From: Patescibacteria group bacterium
Lineage (GTDB): Bacteria; Patescibacteriota; Minisyncoccia; Phycocordibacterales; SBAW01
Direction of reading: 5' to 3'
Assembly: GCA_028866155.1 (NCBI GenBank)
Contig: JAGWIT010000002.1
Coordinates: 1-43,985, forward strand
DNA: 43,985 nucleotides
The position numbers and the translations under genes are program-made. Positions 38,228 to 43,985 of this stretch are shown here, one piece after another. The notes under the pieces were generated by a model. The model was given only the letters and a program-made list of their open reading frames with translations. It was not told where the DNA came from and searched no databases. Numbering within the stretch: position 1 is the stretch's first letter; every line of letters starts with the position of its first letter.

Positions 38228-38476
38228 ATGCATGTAGTGATTGCAAAAGTAAACGAAAATCTCTATGACGGCGAAGCCGCATCTGTTACTTTGCCTGGCG
38301 CAGAAGGGGAGATGACGGTTTTGCCCGAGCACGAGCCGCTGATGACCACGCTCAAAGCGGGAGTCATTACGGTGCGCACGGGCGACCCTTTGACAGGCTC
38401 AGTGCAAGAAATAAAGTTTGAGATCGAAGGAGGGGTCCTAGAAGTCCGCCAAGACGGCGCGACGGTAATCTTGTGA
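38228..38476 (+). CDS. atpC: F-type ATP synthase subunit epsilon, beta-domain only
   Basis: The 82-residue protein contains only the N-terminal beta-sandwich of epsilon (MHVVIAKVNENLYDGEAASV, PGAEGEMTVLPEHEPLMTTL). Canonical epsilon has about 135 residues with two C-terminal helices that can inhibit ATP hydrolysis; they are absent. TGDPLTGSVQE is encoded by a repeat-like segment (38386-38408). I prefer the ATG at 38228; a TTG at 38213 is in frame but lies within the preceding hairpin. Confidence 0.88.
   Translation: MHVVIAKVNENLYDGEAASVTLPGAEGEMTVLPEHEPLMTTLKAGVITVRTGDPLTGSVQEIKFEIEGGVLEVRQDGATVIL
38386..38408 (+). repeat. Short repeat motif inside atpC
   Basis: The segment from 38389 (TTTGACAGGCTCAGTGCAAG) matches the uvrB motif at 20401-20420 in 16 of 20 positions and encodes an extended loop. 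Confidence 0.45.
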
Positions 38477-38492
38477 CGGTATTATTATTTCT

Positions 38493-38636
38493 ATGTCACT
38501 TAAGGGTCCCGGCAATAAACCAAAAGCGAACTTTAAAGAAAAAAATAAGCAAGGCGCTGCGCGTGGTCCTGACCGACAGACTCTGCTTTTGGATAAAAAT
38601 TGTGGTATATTCTTTCTGCTAAGAAAGGGCCTATAG
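38493..38636 (+). CDS. Possible 47-residue basic protein
   Basis: The frame begins MSLKGPGNKPKANFKEKNKQ and ends in a hydrophobic segment (CGIFFLLRKGL). A TATTAT box ends about 7 bp before the ATG, in keeping with the leaderless pattern here. The 3' end runs 10 bp into tRNA-Ala(GGC) and over its promoter, which weakens the call. No family recognised. Confidence 0.3.
   Translation: MSLKGPGNKPKANFKEKNKQGAARGPDRQTLLLDKNCGIFFLLRKGL
38603..38611 (+). promoter_or_regulatory. Extended -10 promoter of tRNA-Ala(GGC)
   Basis: TGGTATATT ends 15 bp before the mature tRNA 5' end. Confidence 0.5.
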
Positions 38637-38700
38637 TTCAATGGTAGAACGCGTCCATGGCATGGACGAGGCTGGGGTCCGATTCCCCATAGGTCCACCA
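38627..38700 (+). tRNA. tRNA-Ala(GGC), CCA encoded
   Basis: Acceptor GGGCCTA/TAGGTCC with G3-U70, D-stem TTC/GAA, anticodon stem CGTCC/GGACG around ATGGCAT (anticodon GGC), and encoded CCA (38698-38700). The T-loop reads TCCGATT in place of TTCGATT, so position 55, normally pseudouridine, is C. It is the only tRNA here with an encoded CCA. Confidence 0.92.
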
Positions 38701-38702
38701 AT

Positions 38703-38870
38703 TTAAAGCTGCGTCATTTTGAAGCCTAGCCATAACCCGGCGAAAGCTCCCGCTGCGCTGAAGATAATTGAGGAAAAGGAGAAGATATTCGCGTCCCACA
38801 GCTCGGGGATGAGGCCGCCGATACTTGAACCTATGACTATCCCTATCCATATGGCTGCGGGCGTACGCAT
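38703..38870 (-). CDS. 55-residue two-helix membrane protein
   Basis: The frame MRTPAAIWIGIVIGSSIGGL leads into IPELWDANIFSFSS and a second hydrophobic segment (IIFSAAGAFAGLWLGF) before a short polar end. It gives two membrane helices with a short acidic loop. A TATACT box (38883-38878) ends 7 bp before the ATG, and the stop lies 3 bp after the tRNA-Ala gene. No family is certain; small two-helix proteins like this are common but unnamed. Confidence 0.6.
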   Translation of the reverse strand: MRTPAAIWIGIVIGSSIGGLIPELWDANIFSFSSIIFSAAGAFAGLWLGFKMTQL

Positions 38871-38877
38871 GCGTATA

Positions 38878-38883
38878 AGTATA
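38878..38883 (-). promoter_or_regulatory. Leaderless -10 box of the 55-residue membrane protein
   Basis: On the minus strand TATACT ends 7 bp before the ATG at 38870. Confidence 0.45.
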
Positions 38884-38958
38884 TTGCATTTTTTTCATGC
38901 GCTTGCTATTTTGTGAGATGGAAAGTTGCATGATCGCTTTCGCAAAGAGGGGGTATTA

Positions 38959-39168
38959 ATGGCTAAAAACGGAAATGGCCGGGGTCTTAAGTCAGTTCAG
39001 GCGAATCGTGAAGCCGGGCGGCAATCGGCCAGCTTCAAAGATGAGAATCAAGCATTCGTCAACGGCGGAGGCAAAAAAAACAGGAAGCAAAACAGACTCA
39101 CCAGGCGTTTGACGCCGCGGCCGCTGATAAACCGCGGCGAGTGGATCACGACGGTTCGAATAAGCTGA
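38959..39168 (+). CDS. 69-residue basic protein
   Basis: The protein starts MAKNGNGRGLKSVQANREAG and is rich in Lys, Arg, Asn and Gly (NGGGKKNRKQNRLTRRLTPR), with no hydrophobic segment. It looks like a nucleic-acid-binding or ribosome-associated small protein; I cannot name a family. AGAGGGGG about 6 bp before the ATG may be the ribosome binding site. A strong terminator follows the stop after 12 bp. Confidence 0.55.
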   Translation: MAKNGNGRGLKSVQANREAGRQSASFKDENQAFVNGGGKKNRKQNRLTRRLTPRPLINRGEWITTVRIS

Positions 39169-39180
39169 ATACCTTTGTAT

Positions 39181-39217
39181 CCCCGCCTGCAACAGCAAGC
39201 GGGGCTTTATTTTTTTT
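39181..39217 (+). terminator. Intrinsic terminator after the small basic protein gene
   Basis: CCCCGC/GCGGGG stem with a 12-base loop, followed by CTTTATTTTTTTT. Confidence 0.8.
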
Positions 39218-39218
39218 A

Positions 39219-39227
39219 TGCTACAAT
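39219..39227 (+). promoter_or_regulatory. Extended -10, leaderless promoter of the membrane protein at 39234
   Basis: TGCTACAAT ends 6 bp before the ATG at 39234, immediately after the preceding terminator. Confidence 0.5.
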
Positions 39228-39233
39228 TTTTGG

Positions 39234-40112
39234 ATGGTTCTTTCGGTGGAGCTCATCGTTTTTATCGTTCGGCTGGTGCAGATGCTGGGCATCGCGCTTG
39301 GCATCGGAGCCCAAACCGTGATGCTGGTTGCCTATCTGCAGGCGATACGCGACGGGATAATCGACAATGCCGAGGCACAGTTTGCGCGCGCGGCGCGCTC
39401 GGTGCTCAAATTCGGCTTCATTCTTATTATTTTTTCAGGAGCCGCAAGCGTCCTGTTGGATATCATGCAAAAGAATACCCTCGTATTTTTTGAGCCGGCA
39501 TATCTTTTTAAATGGGGATTGATAGGAGTCGTTCTGCTCCTTAGTTTTGTGCCGGTACAAAAACGCATGGCAGAGGGCATAGCCGAAGGTGTCGCTGGCG
39601 GCTCATGGTACATACTTTTCTTTGTGCATATTCTTGCGCCCGTCACAACGTGGTCAAACCTCCTCACGCTCTACGGCGTCTGGCTTGTCGGGTTCATGCT
39701 TTGCTGGTGGGCGCTCGTGCTGCTGTTTGGGGGCAAAAAGCCCGAAGTTCAAAAGAAAATAAACACCATCGCAACAACCCTGCCGCCAAAATTTGCCGCA
39801 CCCGGGCAGGCAAAACCGGCGCTCCCAAATATGTCGCCGCCCAAGCCCGCGGCGGTTGTCGTGTCTGTCCCGCCGCCGCCAATCACAAAACCGGTGTCTC
39901 CCTTGATAGCACAGCCAGTTCCTTCGCCTGCGCCGGTGACTCCACCCGCTCTGCCGGCAGTTGCCGTAGTGCAGCCCGTGGCCGAAAAAAAGGTTGACGC
40001 AAAGATAATCGACCCCGACAAAGACCCGGGCCTGCCGGCTATCCGCGTGATGCCGAAGACCAAACAGGATCTCGACACGCAAAATCGCGCTAGTGTCGTC
40101 AAATTTGAATAA
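39234..40112 (+). CDS. Multi-spanning membrane protein with Pro-rich cytoplasmic or external tail
   Basis: A 292-residue protein. The first 165 residues contain about five helices (MVLSVELIVFIVRLVQMLGI, then FGFILIIFSGAASVLLD, WGLIGVVLLLSFVPV, WYILFFVHILAP, GVWLVGFMLCWWALVLLFGG). The remaining part is low-complexity Pro/Ala/Val (PPPPITKPVSPLIAQPVPSP) with a charged end. No family recognised; the Pro-rich tail resembles flexible linkers of envelope proteins. The start is fixed by the -10 box; in-frame codons upstream cross a terminator. Confidence 0.65.
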   Translation: MVLSVELIVFIVRLVQMLGIALGIGAQTVMLVAYLQAIRDGIIDNAEAQFARAARSVLKFGFILIIFSGAASVLLDIMQKNTLVFFEPAYLFKWGLIGVVLLLSFVPVQKRMAEGIAEGVAGGSWYILFFVHILAPVTTWSNLLTLYGVWLVGFMLCWWALVLLFGGKKPEVQKKINTIATTLPPKFAAPGQAKPALPNMSPPKPAAVVVSVPPPPITKPVSPLIAQPVPSPAPVTPPALPAVAVVQPVAEKKVDAKIIDPDKDPGLPAIRVMPKTKQDLDTQNRASVVKFE

Positions 40113-40114
40113 TC

Positions 40115-40729
40115 ATGGGTCTCTTCAGCGAACACAAAAAAAAGAAGATAACGATTTTGCTCGGCCACCCGGACAAGAACACTTTGTCGGGCGAGTTGGC
40201 TTTGATTTATGAAGCTGCCGCTGCAAAAGCCGGCCATGAAGTGCGGCGGACAAACATCGGCGATATGCAGTTTGACCCCATTCTCCATCATGGATATAAA
40301 ACAATCCAAGCGCTTGAGCCCAGTCTCAAAAAACTGCAGGAAGATATAACCTGGTGCGATCATTTCGTCGTCATCTACCCCAACTGGTGGTCGACGATGC
40401 CGGCGCTCCTCAAGGGGCTCTTCGACCGCATGTGGCTGCCGGGATTTTGCTTTGGATTTTATAAAACCGGGATTGCAAATCATTTTCATTTGTGGAAGCG
40501 TTATATGAAAGGGAAGACTGCGCGGGTCTTCGTACTGTCGGGCACGCAGCCGTTTTTAATCTGGCTCTTTTTCGGCGACTATACCAACGAAATCGGGAGA
40601 GGCATTTTATGGTTCGTTGGGTTCAAGGTCCGCATCTCGCGCTTTGGGCCCACCGATCACAACCCGCCCGAGTGGCTCAAAAATCACTGGAAGAGAAAGG
40701 TCGAGAGATTGGGAAAATTGGCTGAATAG
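40115..40729 (+). CDS. NAD(P)H dehydrogenase (quinone)-like flavodoxin-fold reductase
   Basis: A 204-residue protein of the flavodoxin-like NQO/MdaB/KefF family. The N-terminal KITILLGHPDKNTLSGELAL is the FMN/FAD phosphate-binding strand and loop, and YPNWWSTMPALLKGLFDRMW is the family signature around the flavin ring, followed by LSGTQPF. It probably reduces quinones or xenobiotics using NAD(P)H. It starts 2 bp after the preceding gene, so the two may be co-transcribed. Confidence 0.9.
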   Translation: MGLFSEHKKKKITILLGHPDKNTLSGELALIYEAAAAKAGHEVRRTNIGDMQFDPILHHGYKTIQALEPSLKKLQEDITWCDHFVVIYPNWWSTMPALLKGLFDRMWLPGFCFGFYKTGIANHFHLWKRYMKGKTARVFVLSGTQPFLIWLFFGDYTNEIGRGILWFVGFKVRISRFGPTDHNPPEWLKNHWKRKVERLGKLAE

Positions 40730-40731
40730 GA

Positions 40732-40737
40732 TATAGT
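40732..40737 (+). promoter_or_regulatory. -10 box of ychF
   Basis: TATAGT ends 8 bp before the ATG at 40746. Confidence 0.4.
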
Positions 40738-40745
40738 CATTGCTC

Positions 40746-41729
40746 ATGGGTTTATCAGTTGGCATTGTGGGGCTCCCCAATGTGGGGAAGTCGACTTTAT
40801 TCAACGCTCTAACCAAAAAGAGCGTTTTGATTGCCAACTACCCCTTTGCCACCATCGACCCCTCGGTCGGGGTGGTCGCCGTGCCCGACGAGCGCGTGGA
40901 CAAGCTCGCCGAATTTTCGAAGTCCGAAAAAAAAGTGCCGGCCGCAATTGAGTTCGTCGACATTGCAGGATTGGTCAGAGGCGCCAGCGAAGGCGAGGGT
41001 TTGGGCAACCAGTTTCTCTCGCATATCCGCGAGGTGGATGCCATCGCGCACGTGGTGCGTATCTTTGACAACCCGAACATCACGAGCACGCAGGATGAGA
41101 TAGATCCTCTGCACGATATTGAGCTTATCAACACCGAGCTGGAGCTCGCCGATATGCAGCAAGAAGAAAAGCGGCAGGACAAGAAGGGCAAAGAACTCCC
41201 GCAGCTTAACAAGCTTTCGCAAAAGCCGGTTTTGTATGTATTGAACAAAGAGGCGGGCGGGCACAATCTCGACGAAAACCCCTCGGACCCGCGCTGGCAG
41301 AGGCTCATGAACTATTTTGAAAAGACGAATGCAAGGTATGTAGTGGTCGATGCTAACGTCGAGAACGAATTAAAAGAGCTCCATACCGAAGACAAGGTTT
41401 CCTTTCGCCGGGAATATGCGATTTTTGACGACGGCGTCAATAGTTTGATCAAAGCGGGTTATGACTTGTTAGGCCTTATCAGTTTTTTTACCACCGGTAC
41501 TGACGAAACCCGCGCGTGGACGATAAAAAACGGCTCAACCGCGCCCGAGGCGGGCGCGGCGATACACACCGACTTTAAAGACAAGTTCATCCGCGCCGAG
41601 GTTATCAACTGGCAAAAGCTCATCGAAGCGGGTTCGTATGCAAAAGCGCGAGAGCTCGGGTTGATCCGCACCGAAGGCAAAGAGTACATAGTGAAGGATG
41701 GAGATGTGATAGAATTTTTGCATTCATAA
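40746..41729 (+). CDS. ychF: Redox-regulated ATPase/GTPase YchF (OLA1 family)
   Basis: A 327-residue Obg-superfamily P-loop protein that binds ATP or GTP at the ribosome. It has G1 GLPNVGKST (near 8-16), the G3 segment DIAGLVRGASEGEGLGNQFL, a G4-like YVLNKE (the NxxE that gives ATP preference in this family), the coiled-coil insertion and the C-terminal TGS domain (AWTIKNGSTAPEAGAAIHTD). The usual length is about 363, so the helical insertion is slightly short. It converges on aspartokinase. Confidence 0.95.
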   Translation: MGLSVGIVGLPNVGKSTLFNALTKKSVLIANYPFATIDPSVGVVAVPDERVDKLAEFSKSEKKVPAAIEFVDIAGLVRGASEGEGLGNQFLSHIREVDAIAHVVRIFDNPNITSTQDEIDPLHDIELINTELELADMQQEEKRQDKKGKELPQLNKLSQKPVLYVLNKEAGGHNLDENPSDPRWQRLMNYFEKTNARYVVVDANVENELKELHTEDKVSFRREYAIFDDGVNSLIKAGYDLLGLISFFTTGTDETRAWTIKNGSTAPEAGAAIHTDFKDKFIRAEVINWQKLIEAGSYAKARELGLIRTEGKEYIVKDGDVIEFLHS

Positions 41730-41759
41730 AAAGAAAACCCGCGCATTTTCAGCGCGGGT
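41725..41759 (-). terminator. Intrinsic terminator of aspartokinase
   Basis: An 8-bp stem ACCCGCGC/GCGCGGGT with a seven-base loop; on the minus strand it is followed by TTTTCTTTTT. There is no T-run on the plus side. Confidence 0.75.
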
Positions 41760-41761
41760 CG

Positions 41762-43021
41762 TTATGCGAACGCCTTGTAGATCGCTCGAACAGCTTTTTC
41801 GTAGTCGTTATTCTCAACGCCGACGATGATGCTGACCTCGCTTGAGCCCTGGTCTATCATGTGAATGTTGACCCCGGCTTTGGCGAGCGCTCCTGCAAGC
41901 TTTGCAAGCACGCCCGGTTTGTGCGCCATGGATTGGCCGACAACGCACACGAGCGCAAGGCCCCGCTCGATTTCAAGCAAGTCGGGCCGGCAGGCGGCGC
42001 GGATATCTTGCTCGAGAAAGGAAAGTTTTCCCTCAAGCTCTCGCTCGTCGACAACCAGGCTGAGGCTGTCGATACTGCTCGGCATATGTTCGAAGCGTAC
42101 GCAGTGCTTTTTAAGCACGTCGAGCAATTTCCATACGAAGCCGACTTCGGCATTCATGCCCGCTTTTTCGAGTGCGATGACCGAAAAGTTATTTCGGCCG
42201 GCAATCCCGGTTATTGCGGTCGAGGTCGATTCCTCAAGCTGTTCATCCGCAACTATCCAGGTGCCGGCATCGGCGGGGTCGTTGGTGTTGCGCACATTGA
42301 TGGGTATCTCGGCTTTGCGGACAGGATACACCGCCTCGTCGTGCAAGACGTGTGCGCCCGCGTAAGCGAGTTCGCGCATCTCGCGATAGGTCATCGTTTT
42401 GATCCTTCGCGGATTTTCGACAACGCCGGGATCCGCCATGAGCACTCCCGAAACATCGGTCCAATTTTCATAGATCGATGCTTTCAGAATAGCTGCGAGG
42501 ATAGACCCCGTAATGTCCGAGCCGCCGCGAGAAAATATTTTGACCGAGCCGTCCGGTAGTGCGCCGTAGAAGCCCGGTACGACTATCCCTCGTTTTGCCA
42601 AGTCTCGGAACTGTTCGCAGGACACCTTGGTTGCCGGCATATCAAGGATGCCACCTGTTTTGAAGCGGACAAGCAAAGACGCGCCGACAAAAGTATAATC
42701 GAGAGCCTTTGCCAGTATTTTGCCCATATAGTATTCGCCGCTGCTGACGAGCAAGTCGCCGCTCATTTGGCAGAGATCGGAAGTGTCGACATCTATGCCG
42801 AGAGCGGTTGCTATTTGCGCAAAACGCTCTCGTGCAAGCATTACTTGATTCGCGATGAGTAGATCTGTCATTTTGCTATCACCGGCAAATCGTTTGCCCG
42901 GCGCCGAGACCACAACCACTTTGCGCCGTGGGTCGCCTTTGACGATGTCGATAACTTTCCTCACCTGAGCAGCATCCGCAAGGGAACTACCGCCAAACTT
43001 TGCGACAATGAGGTTGTCCAT
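41762..43021 (-). CDS. lysC: Aspartokinase
   Basis: Aspartokinase makes aspartyl phosphate for the Lys/Thr/Met and diaminopimelate pathways. The 419-residue protein has the signature VAKFGGSSLADAAQV (residues 5-19), SGEYYMGKILAKAL, FSRGGSDITGSILAA, TDVSGVLMADPGVV and two C-terminal ACT domains (FSVIALEKAGMNAEVGFVWK; VVGQSMAHKPGVLAKLAGAL). The start at 43021 follows AAGGAGG by 5 bp; upstream in-frame codons are in the divergent promoter region. No other aspartate-pathway gene is nearby, so whether it serves DAP synthesis cannot be seen. Confidence 0.95.
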   Translation of the reverse strand: MDNLIVAKFGGSSLADAAQVRKVIDIVKGDPRRKVVVVSAPGKRFAGDSKMTDLLIANQVMLARERFAQIATALGIDVDTSDLCQMSGDLLVSSGEYYMGKILAKALDYTFVGASLLVRFKTGGILDMPATKVSCEQFRDLAKRGIVVPGFYGALPDGSVKIFSRGGSDITGSILAAILKASIYENWTDVSGVLMADPGVVENPRRIKTMTYREMRELAYAGAHVLHDEAVYPVRKAEIPINVRNTNDPADAGTWIVADEQLEESTSTAITGIAGRNNFSVIALEKAGMNAEVGFVWKLLDVLKKHCVRFEHMPSSIDSLSLVVDERELEGKLSFLEQDIRAACRPDLLEIERGLALVCVVGQSMAHKPGVLAKLAGALAKAGVNIHMIDQGSSEVSIIVGVENNDYEKAVRAIYKAFA

Positions 43022-43055
43022 TGCTTCCTCCTTGTGATGGGACAAGTCTTGCCGC

Positions 43056-43084
43056 ACCTTAGCAAAATTTGACACGCCCGGCAA
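43056..43084 (-). promoter_or_regulatory. Promoter of aspartokinase
   Basis: On the minus strand TTGCCG (43084-43079), 17-bp spacer and extended TGCTAAGGT (-10 at 43061-43056); leader of about 30 nt with AAGGAGG. Confidence 0.45.
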
Positions 43085-43095
43085 TGTGATACTAT
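43069..43095 (+). promoter_or_regulatory. Promoter of the DUF5671-like gene
   Basis: TTGACA (43069-43074) and TACTAT (43090-43095) with a short 15-bp spacer; the -10 ends 7 bp before the ATG. It overlaps the divergent aspartokinase promoter. Confidence 0.4.
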
Positions 43096-43102
43096 TTAGT
43101 GT

Positions 43103-43985
43103 ATGGACAAGCCAAAGGCAACGCCGAAGGATTTCTTTTTGTGGGCGGGGGCGATGATCGCGCTCTATGTCGCAGTATTCAACTTTATCGCGCTTGTATG
43201 GGACTACATAAACTATGCCTTCCCAAACCCACTCAGCTACTATCCGGCCGACCCCTACCAAAGCGGCATCAGCTGGGAGATGGCGACGCTCATCGTGCTC
43301 ACGCCGCTTTTTTTGGCGCTGATGTATTTTATCCACAAAGACATTAAAAATGATCCGAGCCGCGCCGATATTTGGGTGCGCCGCTGGGCGCTGTACCTCA
43401 CGCTGTTTGTCGCGGGCTTTACGATGGCCGCCGACCTCATCTATGTGCTCTATGCCTTCCTCAACGGCACCGATATCACGACGGAGTTTTTGCTCAAGGC
43501 GCTGATTGTGCTTCTCGTTGCGGCGGCGGGCTTCATGCACTTTATCGCCGACCTCTGGGGGTATTGGGGGAAATATCCGATGCGCAACCGCTATGTCTCC
43601 ATCGGCGTCGGGGTGCTGGTGCTGTGCACGATTATCGCGGGATTCTTTATCGTCGGGACGCCGATGCAGGCGCGCCTGTATCACTTCGACGAACAGAAGG
43701 TCAACGATCTCCAGCAAATACAATCGCAGGTAACCTACTACTATCAAGCCAAGCAAAAATTGCCCGCGAGCCTCGGCGACCTCACCAACTCAATTTCGGG
43801 ATTCGTGGCACCCCAAGACGAGCAAACCGGCCAGGCGTACGTCTACAAAACGACCGCAACGCTCTCGTTTGAGCTGTGCGCGACCTTCAACACGCCGACC
43901 CGGCCGGGGCAATCTCAAGCAACGGTGCCCGAGCCGGCGGGCCTCGGGCCTTCGGGCAGGGGATTCGACAACTGGCAGCACGGCG
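43103..43985 (+). CDS. DUF5671-like membrane protein (3' end beyond the window)
   Basis: An open frame of 294 residues with no stop before the window edge. It starts MDKPKATPKDFFLWAGAMIA and has about five helices in the first 190 residues, including ALYVAVFNFIALVWDYINYA, WEMATLIVLTPLFLALMYFI, WALYLTLFVAGFTMAADLIY and ALIVLLVAAAGFMHFIADLW. The FNFIALVWDYIN and WALYLTLF pattern matches DUF5671 membrane domains of CPR. After the last helix comes an external domain with QSQVTYYYQAKQKLPASLGD and TGQAYVYKT, which resembles the pilin-like or DUF4190-type sensor part of these proteins. Confidence 0.75.
   Translation, partial: MDKPKATPKDFFLWAGAMIALYVAVFNFIALVWDYINYAFPNPLSYYPADPYQSGISWEMATLIVLTPLFLALMYFIHKDIKNDPSRADIWVRRWALYLTLFVAGFTMAADLIYVLYAFLNGTDITTEFLLKALIVLLVAAAGFMHFIADLWGYWGKYPMRNRYVSIGVGVLVLCTIIAGFFIVGTPMQARLYHFDEQKVNDLQQIQSQVTYYYQAKQKLPASLGDLTNSISGFVAPQDEQTGQAYVYKTTATLSFELCATFNTPTRPGQSQATVPEPAGLGPSGRGFDNWQHG

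Noticed and set aside
41861..42559. 232-codon plus-strand frame opposite aspartokinase
   Set aside because: It is the antisense shadow of a clearly conserved gene in GC-rich DNA and has no recognisable motif.
43022..43756. Long N-terminal extension of aspartokinase on the minus strand
   Set aside because: It is antisense to a membrane protein gene; a Shine-Dalgarno and the family signature fix the start at 43021.

Overview
The window is a dense, roughly 55% GC (estimated by eye) stretch of bacterial chromosome. It most likely comes from a Patescibacteria (CPR) member of the Parcubacteria type. This is an inference from short intergenic gaps, small exported proteins typical of that group (DUF5667- and DUF5671-like), a compact F-type ATP synthase with shortened subunits, a UvrC without its helix-hairpin-helix tail, and many genes whose -10 box lies so close to the ATG that the mRNA should be leaderless. 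TGA is used as an ordinary stop (for example at 17409 and 22032), so there is no sign of the recoded genetic code of Gracilibacteria/SR1.

Layout. 1-3.8 kb: the 3' part of a P-type ATPase, an FAD-linked oxidase, a strong candidate small RNA gene on the minus strand, and a metallo-beta-lactamase-fold hydrolase. 3.8-11.95 kb, nearly all minus strand: an ApbE flavin transferase, a small exported protein, an ABC-2 exporter, a MacAB-like tripartite exporter, two small membrane proteins and an ECF sigma factor that probably controls them. 11.96-18.5 kb: an exported protein, rarA, a small response-regulator-like protein, msrA, a minimal zincin peptidase, VKOR, surface proteins (Ig-like, CAP/SCP), a C39-like peptidase and an FKBP isomerase. 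18.5-26.1 kb: tgt and a uvrB-uvrA-uvrC block, interrupted by an independent 33-residue membrane peptide gene. 26.1-29.2 kb: an unknown gene, an aminotransferase, a D-Ala-D-Ala ligase and a pterin carbinolamine dehydratase. 29.2-31.4 kb: an accessory, partly AT-rich segment between tRNA genes, holding two unknown proteins and a divergent AdoMet-decarboxylase-like protein. 31.4-38.5 kb: two membrane or exported proteins and the complete ATP synthase operon in the order a, c, b, delta, alpha, gamma, beta, epsilon. 38.5-44 kb: a tRNA-Ala, small proteins, a flavodoxin-like reductase, the GTPase YchF, aspartokinase and the start of a DUF5671-like membrane protein.

The most striking structure is a set of palindromic elements scattered through the window, mostly in frame inside conserved housekeeping genes. 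One family has a related core of 34-43 bp flanked by inverted-repeat arms that are near-perfect within each copy but different in every copy (tgt, uvrB, uvrC, and the ends of msrA and the VKOR gene). A second family uses a palindromic AAAGGTC(A/T)GACCT unit (rarA, atpG). Several shorter palindromes occur in uvrB, uvrC, the aminotransferase, atpA and atpC. These look like mobile or self-perfecting palindromes that proteins tolerate in surface loops.

Other points: a roughly 200-nt minus-strand RNA with promoter, multi-hairpin body and terminator at 2.82-3.06 kb; a tRNA-Pro-like gene whose acceptor stem continues about 12 bp into its flanks; and two promoter styles, leaderless for many housekeeping genes versus Shine-Dalgarno-led for some accessory genes and small peptides.
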